DNA from: Chaetoderma sp. LZ-2023a
Lineage: Eukaryota > Mollusca > Caudofoveata > Chaetodermatida > Chaetodermatidae
Assembly: GCA_034401795.1 (NCBI GenBank)
Contig: CM067366.1
Location: 75,088,129-75,152,128, forward strand
Length of the DNA: 64,000 bases
Direction of reading: 5' to 3'
Shown here: in pieces, positions 1 to 11,291 of the stretch
How positions within the stretch are numbered: the first letter of the stretch is position 1
Layout: every line of letters begins with the position of its first letter
Notes under the pieces: generated by a model
What the model was told of the DNA's origin: nothing
Database searches by the model: none
What the model saw: only the letters and a program-made list of their open reading frames with translations
Position numbers and translations under genes: made by a program

Positions 1-664
1 CTCTCTCAATCTCGCTTAACATCGCAATTCAGCCGCTGGGAATAAAACCGACGCAGACTGCAATGCCGCTCCCTCAGAAAGTAAACTGGAGCAAAGTCGA
101 TAGCAAAGGCTATAAAGCGTACCTGCAAAAGGCATTGGAAGGATATAATCCTGAGATCAAGAGTATGCTGGCCATATGTAACGTATACGCTAAGCTCCGT
201 GACACTCCATGCAGCTGCTACTGCCTCATCACCGCAGATTATCCAAAAACGCCAGAGGCCTTTCCGGCTATGGAATAATGAAATTGCTGACGCTATCGCA
301 GAAAGTAAGATAGCTCTCCATAATTGGAAGACCTGTAACAGACCATCAAACCAAAACCACCCAGCCTCAGGCCGAAGATCTAGAGCCAAAAAGCTACTGC
401 GCCAGGCACAAAGAATATCAGTAGCGGACAAGCGTAACGCTGACACCCAAACCCTACTGTGTGCCAGAGGGAATGATAGAAGACTATTGGTTAGGCTAAT
501 CCGCAAACAGCGAGGCTGTAGAGTACCTGAAGTTACAGAACTCAAGGTCCAGAAAGATACATTCCCAAAAGACCGCATCATAGAGGGATGGTATTCACAT
601 TTCTCACAGCTTGCCACCTCACCAAATATCCCAGCTGATGTCCATAGGAAAGCAGAACTAACAA
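1..664 (+). pseudogene. LINE ORF2 fragment (region between endonuclease and RT)
   Basis: A decayed coding stretch in two frames, about 20-200 and 199-660, with a frameshift near position 200. It carries a VNWSK motif followed by a Lys/Arg-rich linker ending in a GWYSHF stretch. The VNWSK segment matches the equivalent part of the PHD-type LINE at 15580-15610 (VNWSKANLENYKSL), so this is probably a relative of that element. The segment normally lies after the apurinic-type endonuclease and before the RT palm. Neither flanking domain is present. The left side is cut by the window edge. The right side abuts an unrelated LINE 3' end at about 665. It is not expected to make protein. Confidence 0.65.
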
Positions 665-671
665 ATCATGC

Positions 672-1333
672 CCAACATCCGTGAAAGAGCGTGCATACCA
701 ATCACTTGTCCGACCCAAAATCGAGTATGCTTCCACAGTCTGGGACCCACCAACATGTGATCTGGTAAACCAACTCGAAGCGGTACAACGGAAGGCAGCA
801 AGATTTGTTCTAAGTCGACCAGTCTACCTCTACCCAAGAGAGAGTGTCACAGCAATGACAAATCGCCTAGGATGGGAAACCCTTGAACAGCGGCGCATGA
901 AAGCCAATTCCATCATCATGTACAAGATTCTGCACAGGCAAGTAGCCATACCATCAGAATACCATCCCCAGTGGGCCAACATAAACACCACCAGGCGCAG
1001 CCACCCACTGAAGTTACAGCCATACCAAACAACAATCAGCCAGTACCACAGCTCGTTCCTACCCAGAACTGTGCCACTATGGAACAACCTGGCTGCAGAC
1101 ACAATCGCCGTCACGGATGTAGAACAATTCAAGATCTGCATCCGGGAGACGACCTTCTAAACTGAACGCGACGATGTAAATAGTGTACAGAAACCTTCAA
1201 TTGAACAATGAACAATTCTTAATTTTTAATTTTTAATCGTGTGGACTGTGAAACCCAGCCATGTTTACAAGGCACGCACCTAGGCGTGATGTCCTTTAGG
1301 ATTTTGTTTAGTATCAGTACAGATACAGATACA
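672..1333 (+). mobile_element. 3' end of a CR1/Jockey-group LINE
   Basis: An open frame from about 681 to 1160 encodes the typical C-terminal segment after RT: LVRPKIEYASTVWDP, LEAVQRKAARFV, LGWETLEQRR and FLPRTVPLWNNL. These motifs are shared by many CR1/Jockey-group LINEs. The RT palm is absent, so this is a 5'-truncated copy, the usual product of incomplete target-primed reverse transcription. The stop at 1158-1160 is followed by a 3' UTR of about 150 bp and a short tandem tail of CAGATA units at about 1315-1333. The tail abuts the end of a long inverted repeat. Clade assignment beyond the group is not possible from this fragment. Confidence 0.8.
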
Positions 1334-1978
1334 GAAGTGGATGATGGTGTGACTTAGTGATCCAAATAGGCAAGGGCCTCTCTTCCAAACTCAGAATTTG
1401 TTACTGGTAGAATGGTAAAGGTTTTTCAAAAAGTTTAACAACCTGCAAACAATCATTGCATATTGTTTTATTTATTGAGCTATTTAGACCAAATATATTG
1501 CCATGGAATAAGCTCATTTGGCCTCTCAGGTTTTTCAGACCAGATCAGCTAGAACTGAGATCTGCAGAAAACTAAATATTTTGAAATTAATTTGTCTGAA
1601 AGTGATTTAGGTCATGCGGTTTGAGCAGCTATATATCTTTAAATCAAATAATCCGACTGAATTAATAAAGAAACAAGGAGTTTTTGGTCTTGCTCACTCT
1701 GATTACAAATAAATCTGTTTTTAAGGGAGATTATATAAAGATTGTAGAATATCTTGAAAATAACCTGATTGACAGCTGTTTGCCCCTCTCAATGGAACAG
1801 CAGGTTTCAGTGAAACTGCTTAAAAATAGTTTGCCTCTTGAAATATCATGCACGTACACGGTCATTGTCATACAGGGTGAAATTGAATATTGTTTCCAAT
1901 GGTTTTATTAATTTGATAAATCTTTTTTCAGATGACAATTCTCACCTCAGAGGGATGTGTTACTAAATGTCAAACATT
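1334..1978 (+). repeat. Left long terminal inverted repeat
   Basis: Left arm of the long-TIR element. Landmarks shared with the right arm in inverse orientation include TGACTTAGTGATCCAAAT at the tip, TTTTCAGACCAG, AACTGAGATCTG, AAACAAGGAGT, GATTACAAA and TTGACAGCTGTTTGCCCCTC. Homology stops after CAAACAT near 1978. Unlike the right arm it has no MITE insertion; at the equivalent point it reads TGCCATGGAATAAGCTC. Confidence 0.8.
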
Positions 1979-2117
1979 AGTCCAGTAAGAAATGACAATG
2001 GACCCGGACATTTTAAGTAACAACCAGATTTTTGGCCAGAACTCTTCCATTGTATCTAAATTAAGACCACAAAAAATTCCCCATGAATCCCAATTGGGGA
2101 AAATGTTTTTTTTAGCA

Positions 2118-2578
2118 AAAATTCAAAATGGCCGCCAAAGTGGCTGAAAATTATACATTTCTAGATAGTTCAGTTACTATATAAGCTAGAGTGGCGATTA
2201 AAATCTCTAAAGTATTTTGACCGCCAAAATAGCCGAAAATTATACATTTCTAGATAGTTCATTTACCATATAAGCTAGAGTGGCGATTGAAGCCTCTAAA
2301 GATAATGTTTTGGGGTCATGGAATTGAATTCTGATATTATTTTTACAGAATAACACATGCTTATTGTGGTAATTTATTCAAAATGGTGGAAAAACGTCAA
2401 AATGGCCACCAAAATGGCTGACAATTTTACATTTCTAGATAGTTCAGTTACCATATAAGCTAGAGTGGCGATTGAAGCCTCTAAAGTTAATGTTTTGGGG
2501 TCAGGGAATTGAATTCTGATATTATTTTTACAGAATAACACATGCTTATTATGATAATTTATTCATCATAATTCACCT
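2118..2578. repeat. Subterminal tandem repeat, ~185 bp unit
   Basis: About two and a half head-to-tail copies, each containing TTCTAGATAGTTCA (at about 2159, 2248 and 2433), AAGCTAGAGTGGCGATT and, in the full copies, GAATTGAATTCTGATATTAT. The first copy is shortened. It lies just inside the left inverted repeat, between it and the 3' end of the internal gene. Confidence 0.8.
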
Positions 2579-2660
2579 GTCAGGATGGCAGATATAACTA
2601 AAATTATGCATGGTGCATAGAGTCAGCAAATTACGGCTGGCTCCATCAAGTAATATTCTG

Positions 2661-3368
2661 CTAAAGTTCAATGTGAGAATTTATATATTGCCCCTCGCAT
2701 TTGCAGTGTATGCTGCATGGAATTCCTCTCTTGGCACAAGTACAAGATACACAACACTCGCTCTTACAGGGGCATCTGATCTCTGCCAATATATCTGCTG
2801 GTGCTGCTGCTTAATCAGTGATTACCGGCACTACGGCATCACCTTCAATCTTGTATCCGAACTCTTCCTTTTGGAGAATCGTTTGAAGATGACGCCATGT
2901 GCTTACTTGGTGATGTACACGTAGCGAGTGATAGTACATAGCTCTGCTGGTAGGTGGCATTCTCTCAAAAGGTACATATTTGGATGATACCACATTTAAA
3001 TAGCGCAGTTCATCGAGTCCTTCAGCATTGGTTCCCCCTATGTACAAATTCTTTGCAAAATTTTCTCCTACCTTTAGAAGCACTTCTTTAGGTGTTTCTG
3101 TGTCACCAAAGACCAGCGCATCTGCGCGTAACTGCTGTGATGACTGGAGCAATTTCATGAGCTTCAGTTTCCCCACACCATACATTCCAGATGTTGTATC
3201 ACAGCCTGACATAGCATGAGCAAATGGCAAACACATATACATCTCTCTCCCTAACACCTCCTTTGCAACTTTAATGGCAATGGTATGTTGTCTTGTCTGC
3301 ATATAAACATGTTTCCCATAATTTGTGTGGTGGATAAACATTATCAGAATGTCTGTATCATCATCAGC

Positions 3369-3414
<46 letters not shown>

Positions 3415-4585
3415 TTTTCATATGTTTTTGCCAATTCCATTGCCTTCTTAACTATGCAGACATCAGCATCACCCTCTTCACCAGCATGCTCTACATGGGT
3501 GCCTGCCTTCTGAAGGTGCTGAGATACTAATTTGATCAAACCCTGCTTGTTCTTTTTGTTTCCAAGAAATGCCTTCTTGTCTCCAGGTATTGGTGTTTTC
3601 ATCTCCACAACAAATCTGGGAACATTTTCTCCTTTCGCTGTCGCTTTTGTTCCTGATCTTTTGTTGTTGCCACTTCATAGCTGTCAAACTCTACCCAAAG
3701 AGGAAGACCATATGAAGAATGGGAGAAAACAGAGTGGCCCAAACCAGTTTGTGCAAAAGAGCACATCCATCAAGCACTTTAGCTGCTGGTCCAACTGTCT
3801 CTGATGTGATTTCTGTATCCATCCCAAGTATACATTTAGCCATATCTGCCTTATTTGCTTTCCTCATACTCCCGTCATCTTTGAACAGTGCAGGCGATAC
3901 AGTTGCAAGTTCATGTGAAAACACACTTTTTTCAGGAGGGAAACCATTGACATATGACATGGACACAAATCGATGGTACAGCTCCTATGATGACATTCGG
4001 ACTTCATCACCAGATATTTTGAGGGGCCTTCGCATGGCAGCAAATGTTTTAGCTTGTTCTACCCTCTTAAACTTTACATCGTCAAATTTCTTCTCATTCA
4101 GTTTTTCTTGGATTGTGGTCCCAATTGGACTGTGGTTATGGTGTACGCTCACATGAAGTCTCAGTTTGACATGCAATTAAACCCATTACATGTGTGGCAT
4201 CATGCCCTGATTTTGTATCTTCATTATAGTCAAAGTTGTCAGCTACCCACTGAAAGAAACCGCCACGTTTGCTGACTTCAACTAGACCAGATATTAATGA
4301 ATCCACTCGCTTTCCAACAGCTGCACTCTTTTCAAACTGCAGAATCTGAGTATACGATATACATAGACCTAAGGATGACAGAACATCAATGAGCACCCTT
4401 GATCGTGTTGTCTGCTTGATAAAGAGGTCAACTGATAACATAAGAGGTGATATGTATGATTGTTGGCCTGTTGCCTGCATGAGGATGTGGAAACAATGAA
4501 GGTACTAGAAGTTGCTTCTTCATGTTGGCTGATTCACTTCTTGATTCAAAATACTCAATAGAATATTCATTACTGTACATCATAA
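2661..4585 (-). pseudogene. Decayed gene: SGCDTTSG / Cys-rich-tail protein
   Basis: Read from 4585 down, several frames together give one protein. The N-terminal part (4480-4136) has LQFEKSAAV and FFQWVADNFDYNEDTKSGHDATHVMG. The middle (3608-2811) has EGDADVCIVKKAMELA, an aspartate motif DDDTDILIMF, and HAMSGCDTTSG. The reading ends at an in-frame TAA (2811-2813), after which the same frame continues to 2661 with CPCKSECCVSCTCAKRG, a Cys-rich tail. There are frameshifts near 3690, 3980 and 4140. The pairing of an EGDAD motif with a DTDIL motif recalls PIN/FEN-like nuclease cores, which is only an inference. I recognise the layout as a multicopy invertebrate family of unknown function. A microsatellite has added a run of valines. 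The gene is probably carried by the surrounding long-TIR transposon. Confidence 0.6.
3368..3412. repeat. (CAA)15 microsatellite inside a coding pseudogene
   Basis: Fifteen CAA units. On the minus strand they are read as GTT and give a run of about 15 valines just before the DDDTDILIMF motif. A hydrophobic beta-strand is expected there, so the expansion probably grew out of a few genuine Val codons. Confidence 0.95.
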
Positions 4586-4804
4586 AGAATCTGTCATTTC
4601 TGGGCTATGAGGGTTAAATGGTTAACACTTTGAACTCTGAATATCAGGCTATGAACTCTGAATATCAGGCTAAACAAATTATTCTGGATGAAAGAAATAT
4701 TATGTTGACTATTGTATTTTAACTAGATTCAAGATTCTTTATTTTCATATAGATAAACAATTTAACAGTTCAAAACAGGCATATTTCCAAAACAGAAAGT
4801 TTAA

Positions 4805-4964
4805 CCCTCATAGCCCAGAAATGACAAAATCTGTATTAAATGCAGAGTAATAAATATTATATTAAATATTTTGAAACTAATTTGACTGAGCTGCCACAGA
4901 TTCGAAATATTCAATAGGCTTCCTGTATAGTTGTCTTGAAATTGAGACACTGACATTGTACGGG
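4805..4964. repeat. Short TTAA-flanked element (MITE-like)
   Basis: Flanked by TTAA at 4801-4804 and 4965-4968; starts CCCTCATAGCCC and ends GTACGGG. Inside is the dispersed motif TTTTGAAACTAATTTGACTG. An inverted copy of the left end (CCCTCATAGCCCAGAAATGACA) lies at 4613-4592 next to TTAA at 4614-4617, so a second element end faces this one. The TTAA target and CCC termini suggest a piggyBac-like origin. Confidence 0.6.
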
Positions 4965-4968
4965 TTAA

Positions 4969-5464
4969 ACTGGTATCACTATTATCAGCCTAAAATGTCC
5001 ATGTACCTTGTGCCCACGAGAACCTGGTATTACCATGAGGAATATGTTGTCTGGTCTTTGGGCTTTGAATGAGTTAATCATAATGGCTTGAAAATAACCT
5101 GTTAATCACTGAACCATCCAAAATAATTTCTACAATGGTCTTGAGAAATATCTCTTTGTAGGCCACAAGACAATTTTTTAAAATTAATACTAGAATGGCT
5201 GGTTCATAACAGAACTAGTCATTAGTGTGGTACAATTTGAAAAATAGCCTCCTCTTGGCCTGTAAATAGACAGACAGGTGAGATTTCAATATTCCAAAGT
5301 TTTTTCAAAAAATGAGTGGGGATAGAAAATCTGCTGCCCAAGAAGTAAATCACAAGTAAATTCACTGGAAAGTAGTTCAACAATCAGCTTGTAAGTCAGG
5401 AAATCTGAGCAATCTATTTCACGCTGGACCCCGTGCTCAATGAGAAAATGCTGTCACAGAAAAC
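4969..5464. other. Degenerate foldback-MITE debris
   Basis: No gene. From about 5040 to 5290 the sequence is an eroded copy of the foldback MITE seen at 48424 and 53563, recognisable by TGGTCTTGAGAAAT, AATGGCTGG and CTCTTGGCCTGTAAAT. The remainder is unrecognised A+T-rich sequence. Confidence 0.45.
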
Positions 5465-6665
5465 CACAAGAGGCCCACGGGCCTGTGATGCTCACCTGGA
5501 CCATTAGCATTTGAACAATTTACATTTAACCCTTTAATGGTCATGCCGGCCAAAAACGGCCTCTGTCATGGTCTTGTGGAATGTCCATTTACAGGTCAAG
5601 AAAATACAATTTTTGAAAATGTACCACTGGAATTACAGTAGTAAATTTTCAAAAATTGTATTCTCTTATGCTGTAAATTGACATTCAATAGGCAGATATT
5701 TAAATGTTCTTGACCTAATTTGACCATTAAAGGGTTAAATAGACATGATGAATAGTTTTCGAAAAATCCAAAATGTCCACCAATGAAATTGACCAATCAA
5801 AATTCATGTTTGGTATGTTGATGCCTACCACCATAGGATCATTCCCCTCGTTTCATTGAAATCGGACCATTAATTACGGAGTAGCGTTTTAAAATGGTTC
5901 TGGAAAATTTTGAACAATCCAAGATGTCCTCCAAAAAAATTGACCAACCATAATTCTGAATACAAGTTGTAGAGCATACCATGATAGAATCCTTCCAGTA
6001 AAATTTACTTTAAATGCGAGAAGCGGTTAATGAGTAGCGTCTTGACAATTCCCATTAAACTTCTCATAAAATCTAAGATTTTCACCCCAAAAATTGACCA
6101 ATTAATTCTGAATAAAAGTTCTGGAGCATACCCAAATAGGGTCCTTCCAGCCTACTAGGGTTGACATCCGTCAAGCGATTAGTGATGAGTAGTGTCTCGA
6201 CAACTTCCAGTAAATTCTTCATAAAATCTAAGATTTTCACCAAAAAACATGACCAATCAAAATTCTGTACACATCTCTGAAGCCTATAGCCATAAGGTCC
6301 TTCCAACCAAATTAGGCTGAACTCCGCCAAGCGGCTAATGAGGAGTAGCATTTTGACAATTTCTGGTAAATTTTTCATAAAATCTAAGATTTTCACCCAA
6401 AAAAATTAACCAATCAAAATTCTAAAAAAAAACCCGGAGGGTGAACTCCGTCAAGCGGTTAATGAGGAGTAGCATTTTGACAATTTCCGGTAAATATTTC
6501 ATCAAATCTAAGATTTTCACCCCCAAAAATTCTGGTGAAAAACCCTGGATGGTACCAGTATATGATCATTCCATCCAAATCTGGTTGAAATCAATCAAAC
6601 CGTTAAGGAGGAATTTGACGGATGGACGGACGACTGCCATGGCATAAGCTCATCAGGTGAGCTAA
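5465..6665 (+). mobile_element. Pearl/HINE-like element 1
   Basis: Starts ACAAGAGGCCCACGGGCCTG followed by TGCTCACCTGG, and ends GGCATAAGCTCATCAGGTGAG then CTAA. The core consists of about five diverged units of ~150 bp with the recurring phrases AATCCAAGATG, GACCAATCAAAATTCTG, GGTTGAAATC and GAGGAGTAGCGTTTT. No protein is encoded. An ACAAGAGG start, a tandem core and a hairpin plus CTAA end are what is known for mollusc pearl elements and Helentron-derived HINEs; the class assignment is inferred. A TTAA MITE (5530-5734) sits inside, near its 5' end, so the MITE is younger. Confidence 0.65.
5530..5734. repeat. TTAA foldback MITE (piggyBac-like)
   Basis: Target duplication TTAA at 5526-5529 and 5735-5738. 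The termini are inverted: CCCTTTAATGGTCA on the left and TGACCATTAAAGGG on the right. The arms fold back around a centre near 5640 (AATACAATTTTTGAAAAT against ATTTTCAAAAATTGTATT). No coding capacity. Inserted in pearl-like element 1. Confidence 0.85.
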
Positions 6666-6690
6666 TAATGACATTTTGGTGACATGGTCA

Positions 6691-7524
6691 TGTTTGACAT
6701 TAGTAAAGCATCCCTCTGAAGTGAGAACTCTCATCTGAAAAAAATGTATCTCAAATTAATAAAACCAGTGGACACAATATTCTGTTATGACAAAACCATT
6801 TCATTCTGTATAACAGTGTACAACATAGATGATATTTCAATAGGCAAACTATATTTAAAACAAGTTCACTGAAAGCCGCTGTTCCATAGAGGGGCAAACA
6901 GCTGTCAATGAAGTTATTTTCAAGATATTCTACACTCATATCATCTCAGATTTTTTTGTAATCAGAATGAGCAAGACAAAAACACTCCTTGTTTCTTTAT
7001 TAGTTCAGTAAGAGTATTTGATTTACGGGTACAGCTCAAACCTCAAGATCTAAATGACTTTCAAACACAAAAATTTCAAAATATTTAGTTTTCTCCAGAT
7101 CTCAGTTTTAGCCCAGCTGGTCTGAAAAGCCTGAGAGGCGAAGTGAGCTTAACCCTTAGCGCTCTGATGTCAATATATCTTTTTACTGTGTTAATAGCAA
7201 AGAAACTGGTGTACATTTTCCAACAATTTTGGTGGAAGATGTTGCTGTCTACGACAGCACCATCTTCCAACAAATTTGTTGAAAAATAAACACCAGTTCA
7301 TCTTTTACTTTAATTTGAAAATTTATAATTTTGACATCAGAGTGGTACGGGTTAATGTCATGGCAATAGATCTGGTCTCGATAGTTCAAAATAAATAAAA
7401 CACTAGGCAATGTTTGTTTTGCATGTCGTAAATTTGGTGAAAGACATTAACCTTGAGCTAATTCTGAGGTTGGAAGGCAGGCATCTGACCATTTGGATCA
7501 CTAAGTCACACCATCCTCCACTTC
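6691..7524 (-). repeat. Right long terminal inverted repeat
   Basis: Inverse copy of 1334-1978, ending GTCACACCATCCTCCACTTC at 7524. Without the 199 bp MITE and its extra TTAA it is about 630 bp, close to the left arm. The empty site in the left arm defines the MITE insertion point exactly. Confidence 0.8.
7153..7351. repeat. TTAA MITE with internal hairpin, inside the right TIR
   Basis: TTAA at 7149-7152 and 7352-7355. Termini CCCTTAGCGCTCTGATGTCA and TGACATCAGAGTGGTACGGG are imperfect inverted repeats. The interior holds a strong hairpin, TGGAAGATGTTGCTGT / ACGACAGCACCATCTTCCA. No coding capacity. A different family from the MITE at 5530. Confidence 0.85.
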
Positions 7525-10500
7525 ATGCAAAGCCTATTGGCTGAATGCGCTATTATTGGTGACCATTCAAATTTAATTAAGAAAATTGACCGTTGACATG
7601 TCCTGAGCCAGAGAATCGTCAGCGAGAGTATGAGGAGTCGGGTACCAACCTATTATAAGTTTGGTTGCATTTTCCCGATCAGGCAAAGATAAAAATAGCT
7701 TTTCAGGTCTTATGCCAATAAAAAATAATAGAAAGTTATATGTTGATTGATTTTAACCCTAAATAAACAACTGACCAATGCACACGCTTACTTAACATAC
7801 ATAATATAGCCTAAATAGCGGAATGACAGTTTTTTTGTTGCTGAATTAAATACATGTGCATACATAAAACAGACACACGTAGGTCAGCTAGATCTTTCTT
7901 ATCTGTCTAAAACAAAAATTGTATCTCTCCGGCCTGTCAGTCTGTCCAAATATCTGTCACAGGGGCGGATTGAGTCCGAGCAGACCCGGACTAGCCTAGA
8001 GGGTGGGTGTGTAATTAGAATCACGCAAAAACAGCAACAGCTACGAAAAACCAATGCGGCAGATTTTTCTCGGTTTTATGTTTCCAGACATGTTTGAGAA
8101 GACGATTGCTTCAATGGCGATTTTGGCTCGATAGAAATGTGCGTGAACAAAATTAGCCTGTAAATGACAAGATAATTTAATGTACAAGTGTGTGAGTTTT
8201 TAAAGCTTGGCATATACTCATTTTCGAGACCAACTGTTTGTAGGTTTTATCAGAAACCCTTCTGGTTTTACCTAACATGCATTGGCTTGTGTCACTAGTA
8301 AGATTACAGTTGAATATGTGAAGAAAAATAATCAGAATTAATTATATGACCGTAGCAATGGTTGGATGGTGGGTGGGAGGTGTATGGGGTGGGATGGGGA
8401 AGGTAGGTGGGGTGGGGAGGGGCTGCCAGTTGGGGAATCGACGGGCCTGCATATTTTCACGTTAGTGCAAAGCATATTTTGAGAAATTAAGACCGGGCTT
8501 ATTGAAAATTAATACCGGGCGATAAAACAAGTATTCAGTGTGATGGAAGCACATAAATAGTTGCAGATGAACGAATTCATAGGAAGACTGACATAACGAT
8601 TATCGATCGTCTCTCTTTCAGTTCACGCGGACGTCAATGAAAGCTTATAGTAAACAAACTATTTTGACAGTCTTCGACGCGTAAGCTAGCCAACGTAAAT
8701 TTGTGCAATGTTAATAAACGTAGGCCTACCTAATTATGACAATTTAGTTCATCTTACCCACCTGTTATAAATTATTATATAATAACACCCCCCACCCCTC
8801 CCCCCCCCCCTACCCCCCAGCGAAATAGGATTAAAAATGTTCAATGGTTTTCCAGTAGGCCTATATCTGTCTTGCTATATAGTGTTCTTGCTGTATGACG
8901 CCGCAACGACTGGCGAGCCGTGTAACATGTTTTCAATGATCAGAAATGTAATCTTATTTATGATTCATATTGATGTATTAAATATTGTTGATTATTTTAA
9001 AACTAATATGACTGTCATCGGCAGCCGGTACAGCAGTAGGTTCCAGCGAAATAGGTTTCAAATTTTTATCTGTCTATATATATGGGCACTATCATTTCAA
9101 TAAACTCATGCATACGAAATATGTGGGATAGGTGTAACGTGTTTTCACGTGTCAAAATTTAGGATAAAAAAACAATTTATTTAACAGGTAACATGTGGCT
9201 AATATTTTGAACAAAATTTGACTAGGACTGGCAGACTGACAGCAATATGTTCCAGTGAAATACGTTTCAAAATATTCAGCATTGTGTATTTCAATCCTTC
9301 ACGGAAAGTACTGGATAATTATGCATAAAAGTTAGCTCCAATCTCACGCTGAAAGTAGTTGCTGTCAACGTTAATTGGTTAAGGGATTTATTTGTATGAA
9401 GAAATTGTACAAGTTTTGGCGTTAAAATCGCGGCGGGATTTGTATGAGTGTACGCATTGTTATCTCGCCCCCACCCCCGCTTGGATAATACGTACCCTAA
9501 TTGCTGGAAACCATTACAATGGTAGCTTATGTCCGCCTGAATACACATCTAAGACTAGACATATAAAAAACCACAATGATGATTCCTCTGTCCAATAAAC
9601 TATCAGTTACGATTGCAACGAATCAGAATGAACATGTATTTTCACGTTGTCTATCAGATTCAAGTAGCAGATCAGTCTGTAATAAACTTCTGACCCTTAC
9701 GGACGCAAACTTGCTAGACTCAAAATTATCTCAAATTTTTCACAAATTTCTTTGCGTGTGTCAGATTCAGGTAGCTGATCAGTCGGTAATACACTTTTGA
9801 CCCTTACAGACTAAAACTTTTCTCAAATTTTCCACAAATGCCTTTGCGTATTAGACATTCTTGTTTCAAAGATTTCCGTACCTCTTGAGAAACTCATTTG
9901 TAGTGAAAATAATCAAACGTGCGAAATGTTTCAATTTTATTTATTTGCTAAGTGATAGTTTCAAAATTCAGCGTATCATACGCAAATATAAATTGTTGAA
10001 ATCTTATACTTTTAGAGGCTTCAATTGCGTAGCTAAATATGATGAAAAGAAGGAAATCAAATTCACAACTAAAAGTATTATTAATTTATACATAATGAAA
10101 TCTCACTTGTTAAGATATCTTACTTAATTTTATTTTCAGGCATTTCGCGTGTCAATATGCACATTTAAATTTGAAATATGCGTTTTAATGTTAAGCCGTT
10201 CTGCATAAGTTAGATATTTACACAACCGTTTCAATACAGCTTTCTGACGGTACCTGAACAAACCCCACACAAATTATATAAGTCAAATTAGATAGGAACT
10301 CCTAGTAGGAAACATATAATATTTATAATATATATTGTAACTTATAGAATATTCGTAGCGGATAGTAGTTATTGTTAGGCTTATTAGGAATACTATAGCG
10401 GTCATTTTCGTCCCTACCGCGGTCATTTTAGCTCGCGGTCATTATGGACTGAGATCGTCCGCCCATATCTCCCCAAACGACCATTTGGAGGGGACACGCC

Positions 10501-10974
10501 CTCACTCACAGACCCTCTCCAATATTGGACTAACGCAATAATAAAATCCAAGATATGCGCTTGACGGCCATCCCACCAATACCGGATGTAGCAAGATATA
10601 GTGTTGTAAAAATACAGTATCTACAGAATCGCATCTTCTCGAAGCAGATCTCATCTAAAAAGGGGGGTTTTCGTGCTCGAGATATTCATATTTAAATATG
10701 GCATCGGCGCTATTAAAAACTTCTGATTAATGTCTACCGGGAATATCATTGAGATCACTGCCCATTTCAAAATTCATTGCTGAATACAATAGAATGAAAA
10801 AGTTACCCTGGTTAAATAGTGTTCCACTATGACGTCACAGCTGCTTGGAATTCAAGGGAGGTAATTCATGACCTGGTATTCTAAAGCTATGCACTTTATC
10901 GGCAATAAATATAAAAATATGCCATGTATTAGCAAATTGATAACAGCTTATATACTTTTGAAGGACTGGATATA
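7525..10974. other. Unique region, no recognisable gene
   Basis: No open frame here looks like a known protein. Visible structure: a G-rich run at about 8365-8425 (GGTGGGTGGGAGG and similar) and a C-rich run at about 8785-8819, both able to form G-quadruplexes; loosely repeated phrases CAGCGAAATAGG / CCAGTGAAATACG near 8818, 9043 and 9252; and a tandem duplication of about 105 bp at 9652-9849 (TCAGATTCARGTAGCWGATCAG in both copies). The region separates the long-TIR element from the Tc1 element. Confidence 0.5.
9652..9849. repeat. Two-copy tandem duplication, ~105 bp
   Basis: Copies at about 9652-9758 and 9759-9849 share AGATCAGTCTGTAATA / TGATCAGTCGGTAATA, TGACCCTTAC and CACAAAT..CTTTGCGT. 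They have diverged by point changes and small gaps. Confidence 0.75.
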
Positions 10975-11236
10975 TACTGAGCCAAAAAAGTTTAGCAACA
11001 GTGAAGTTTGGTTTGTTGTATTAAAACTATGCGTCCATTTATAACCAAATTTGCAGGCATGTTTCGTCAATGTAATGCCATTTCTTGCATTTCTCGGCCG
11101 CACGCTTACTGCGTGTGAAAATGCATTTTCCATGCACTGGCCCACATTGCCGGGTAGCGAAGGCAAAAATTCACCATATTGCAAAAGCAGATAACGAGCG
11201 TTAACAGAAAACGCTTAAAAGTTTACCCTACCGAAC

Positions 11237-11291
11237 ATGGGCCGCCGCCCAGGGCTACTCGAAAATCAGCGCCATGAAGCAATGGGAAGAC
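11237..11291 (+). pseudogene. Tc1 transposase, 5' piece
   Basis: Begins with an ATG at 11237, MGRRPGLLENQRHEAMGR, the start of a Tc1 transposase. It stops at the LINE insertion point. Reading resumes at 18372 in the same frame once the 5 bp duplication is discounted (GGA AGA CTC GCT GCT), so the two halves were one exon. Confidence 0.85.

Larger units (their letters stand above)
1334..7524 (-). mobile_element. Large DNA transposon with ~640 bp terminal inverted repeats
   Basis: The segment is bounded by two long inverted copies, 1334-1978 and 6691-7524. Both begin GAAGTGGAKGATGGTGTGAC when read inward, and they align through most of their length. The right arm is longer only because a TTAA-flanked MITE (7153-7351) was inserted into it. 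Inside are a tandem repeat (2118-2578), a decayed minus-strand gene (2661-4585), MITEs and a pearl-like element (5465-6665). I see no clear target-site duplication: the left end touches a LINE tail and the right end continues ATGCAAAGCC. Whether the internal gene is the transposase or a passenger cannot be told. Superfamily unknown. Confidence 0.65.

Noticed and set aside
2610-2924. Plus-strand frame over the 3' end of the Cys-rich gene
   Set aside because: The minus strand here reads the conserved Cys-rich tail, so this is its shadow.
10100-10180. Acceptor-like TTTTATTTTCAG at 10139
   Set aside because: No open, protein-like frame follows and there is no partner donor.
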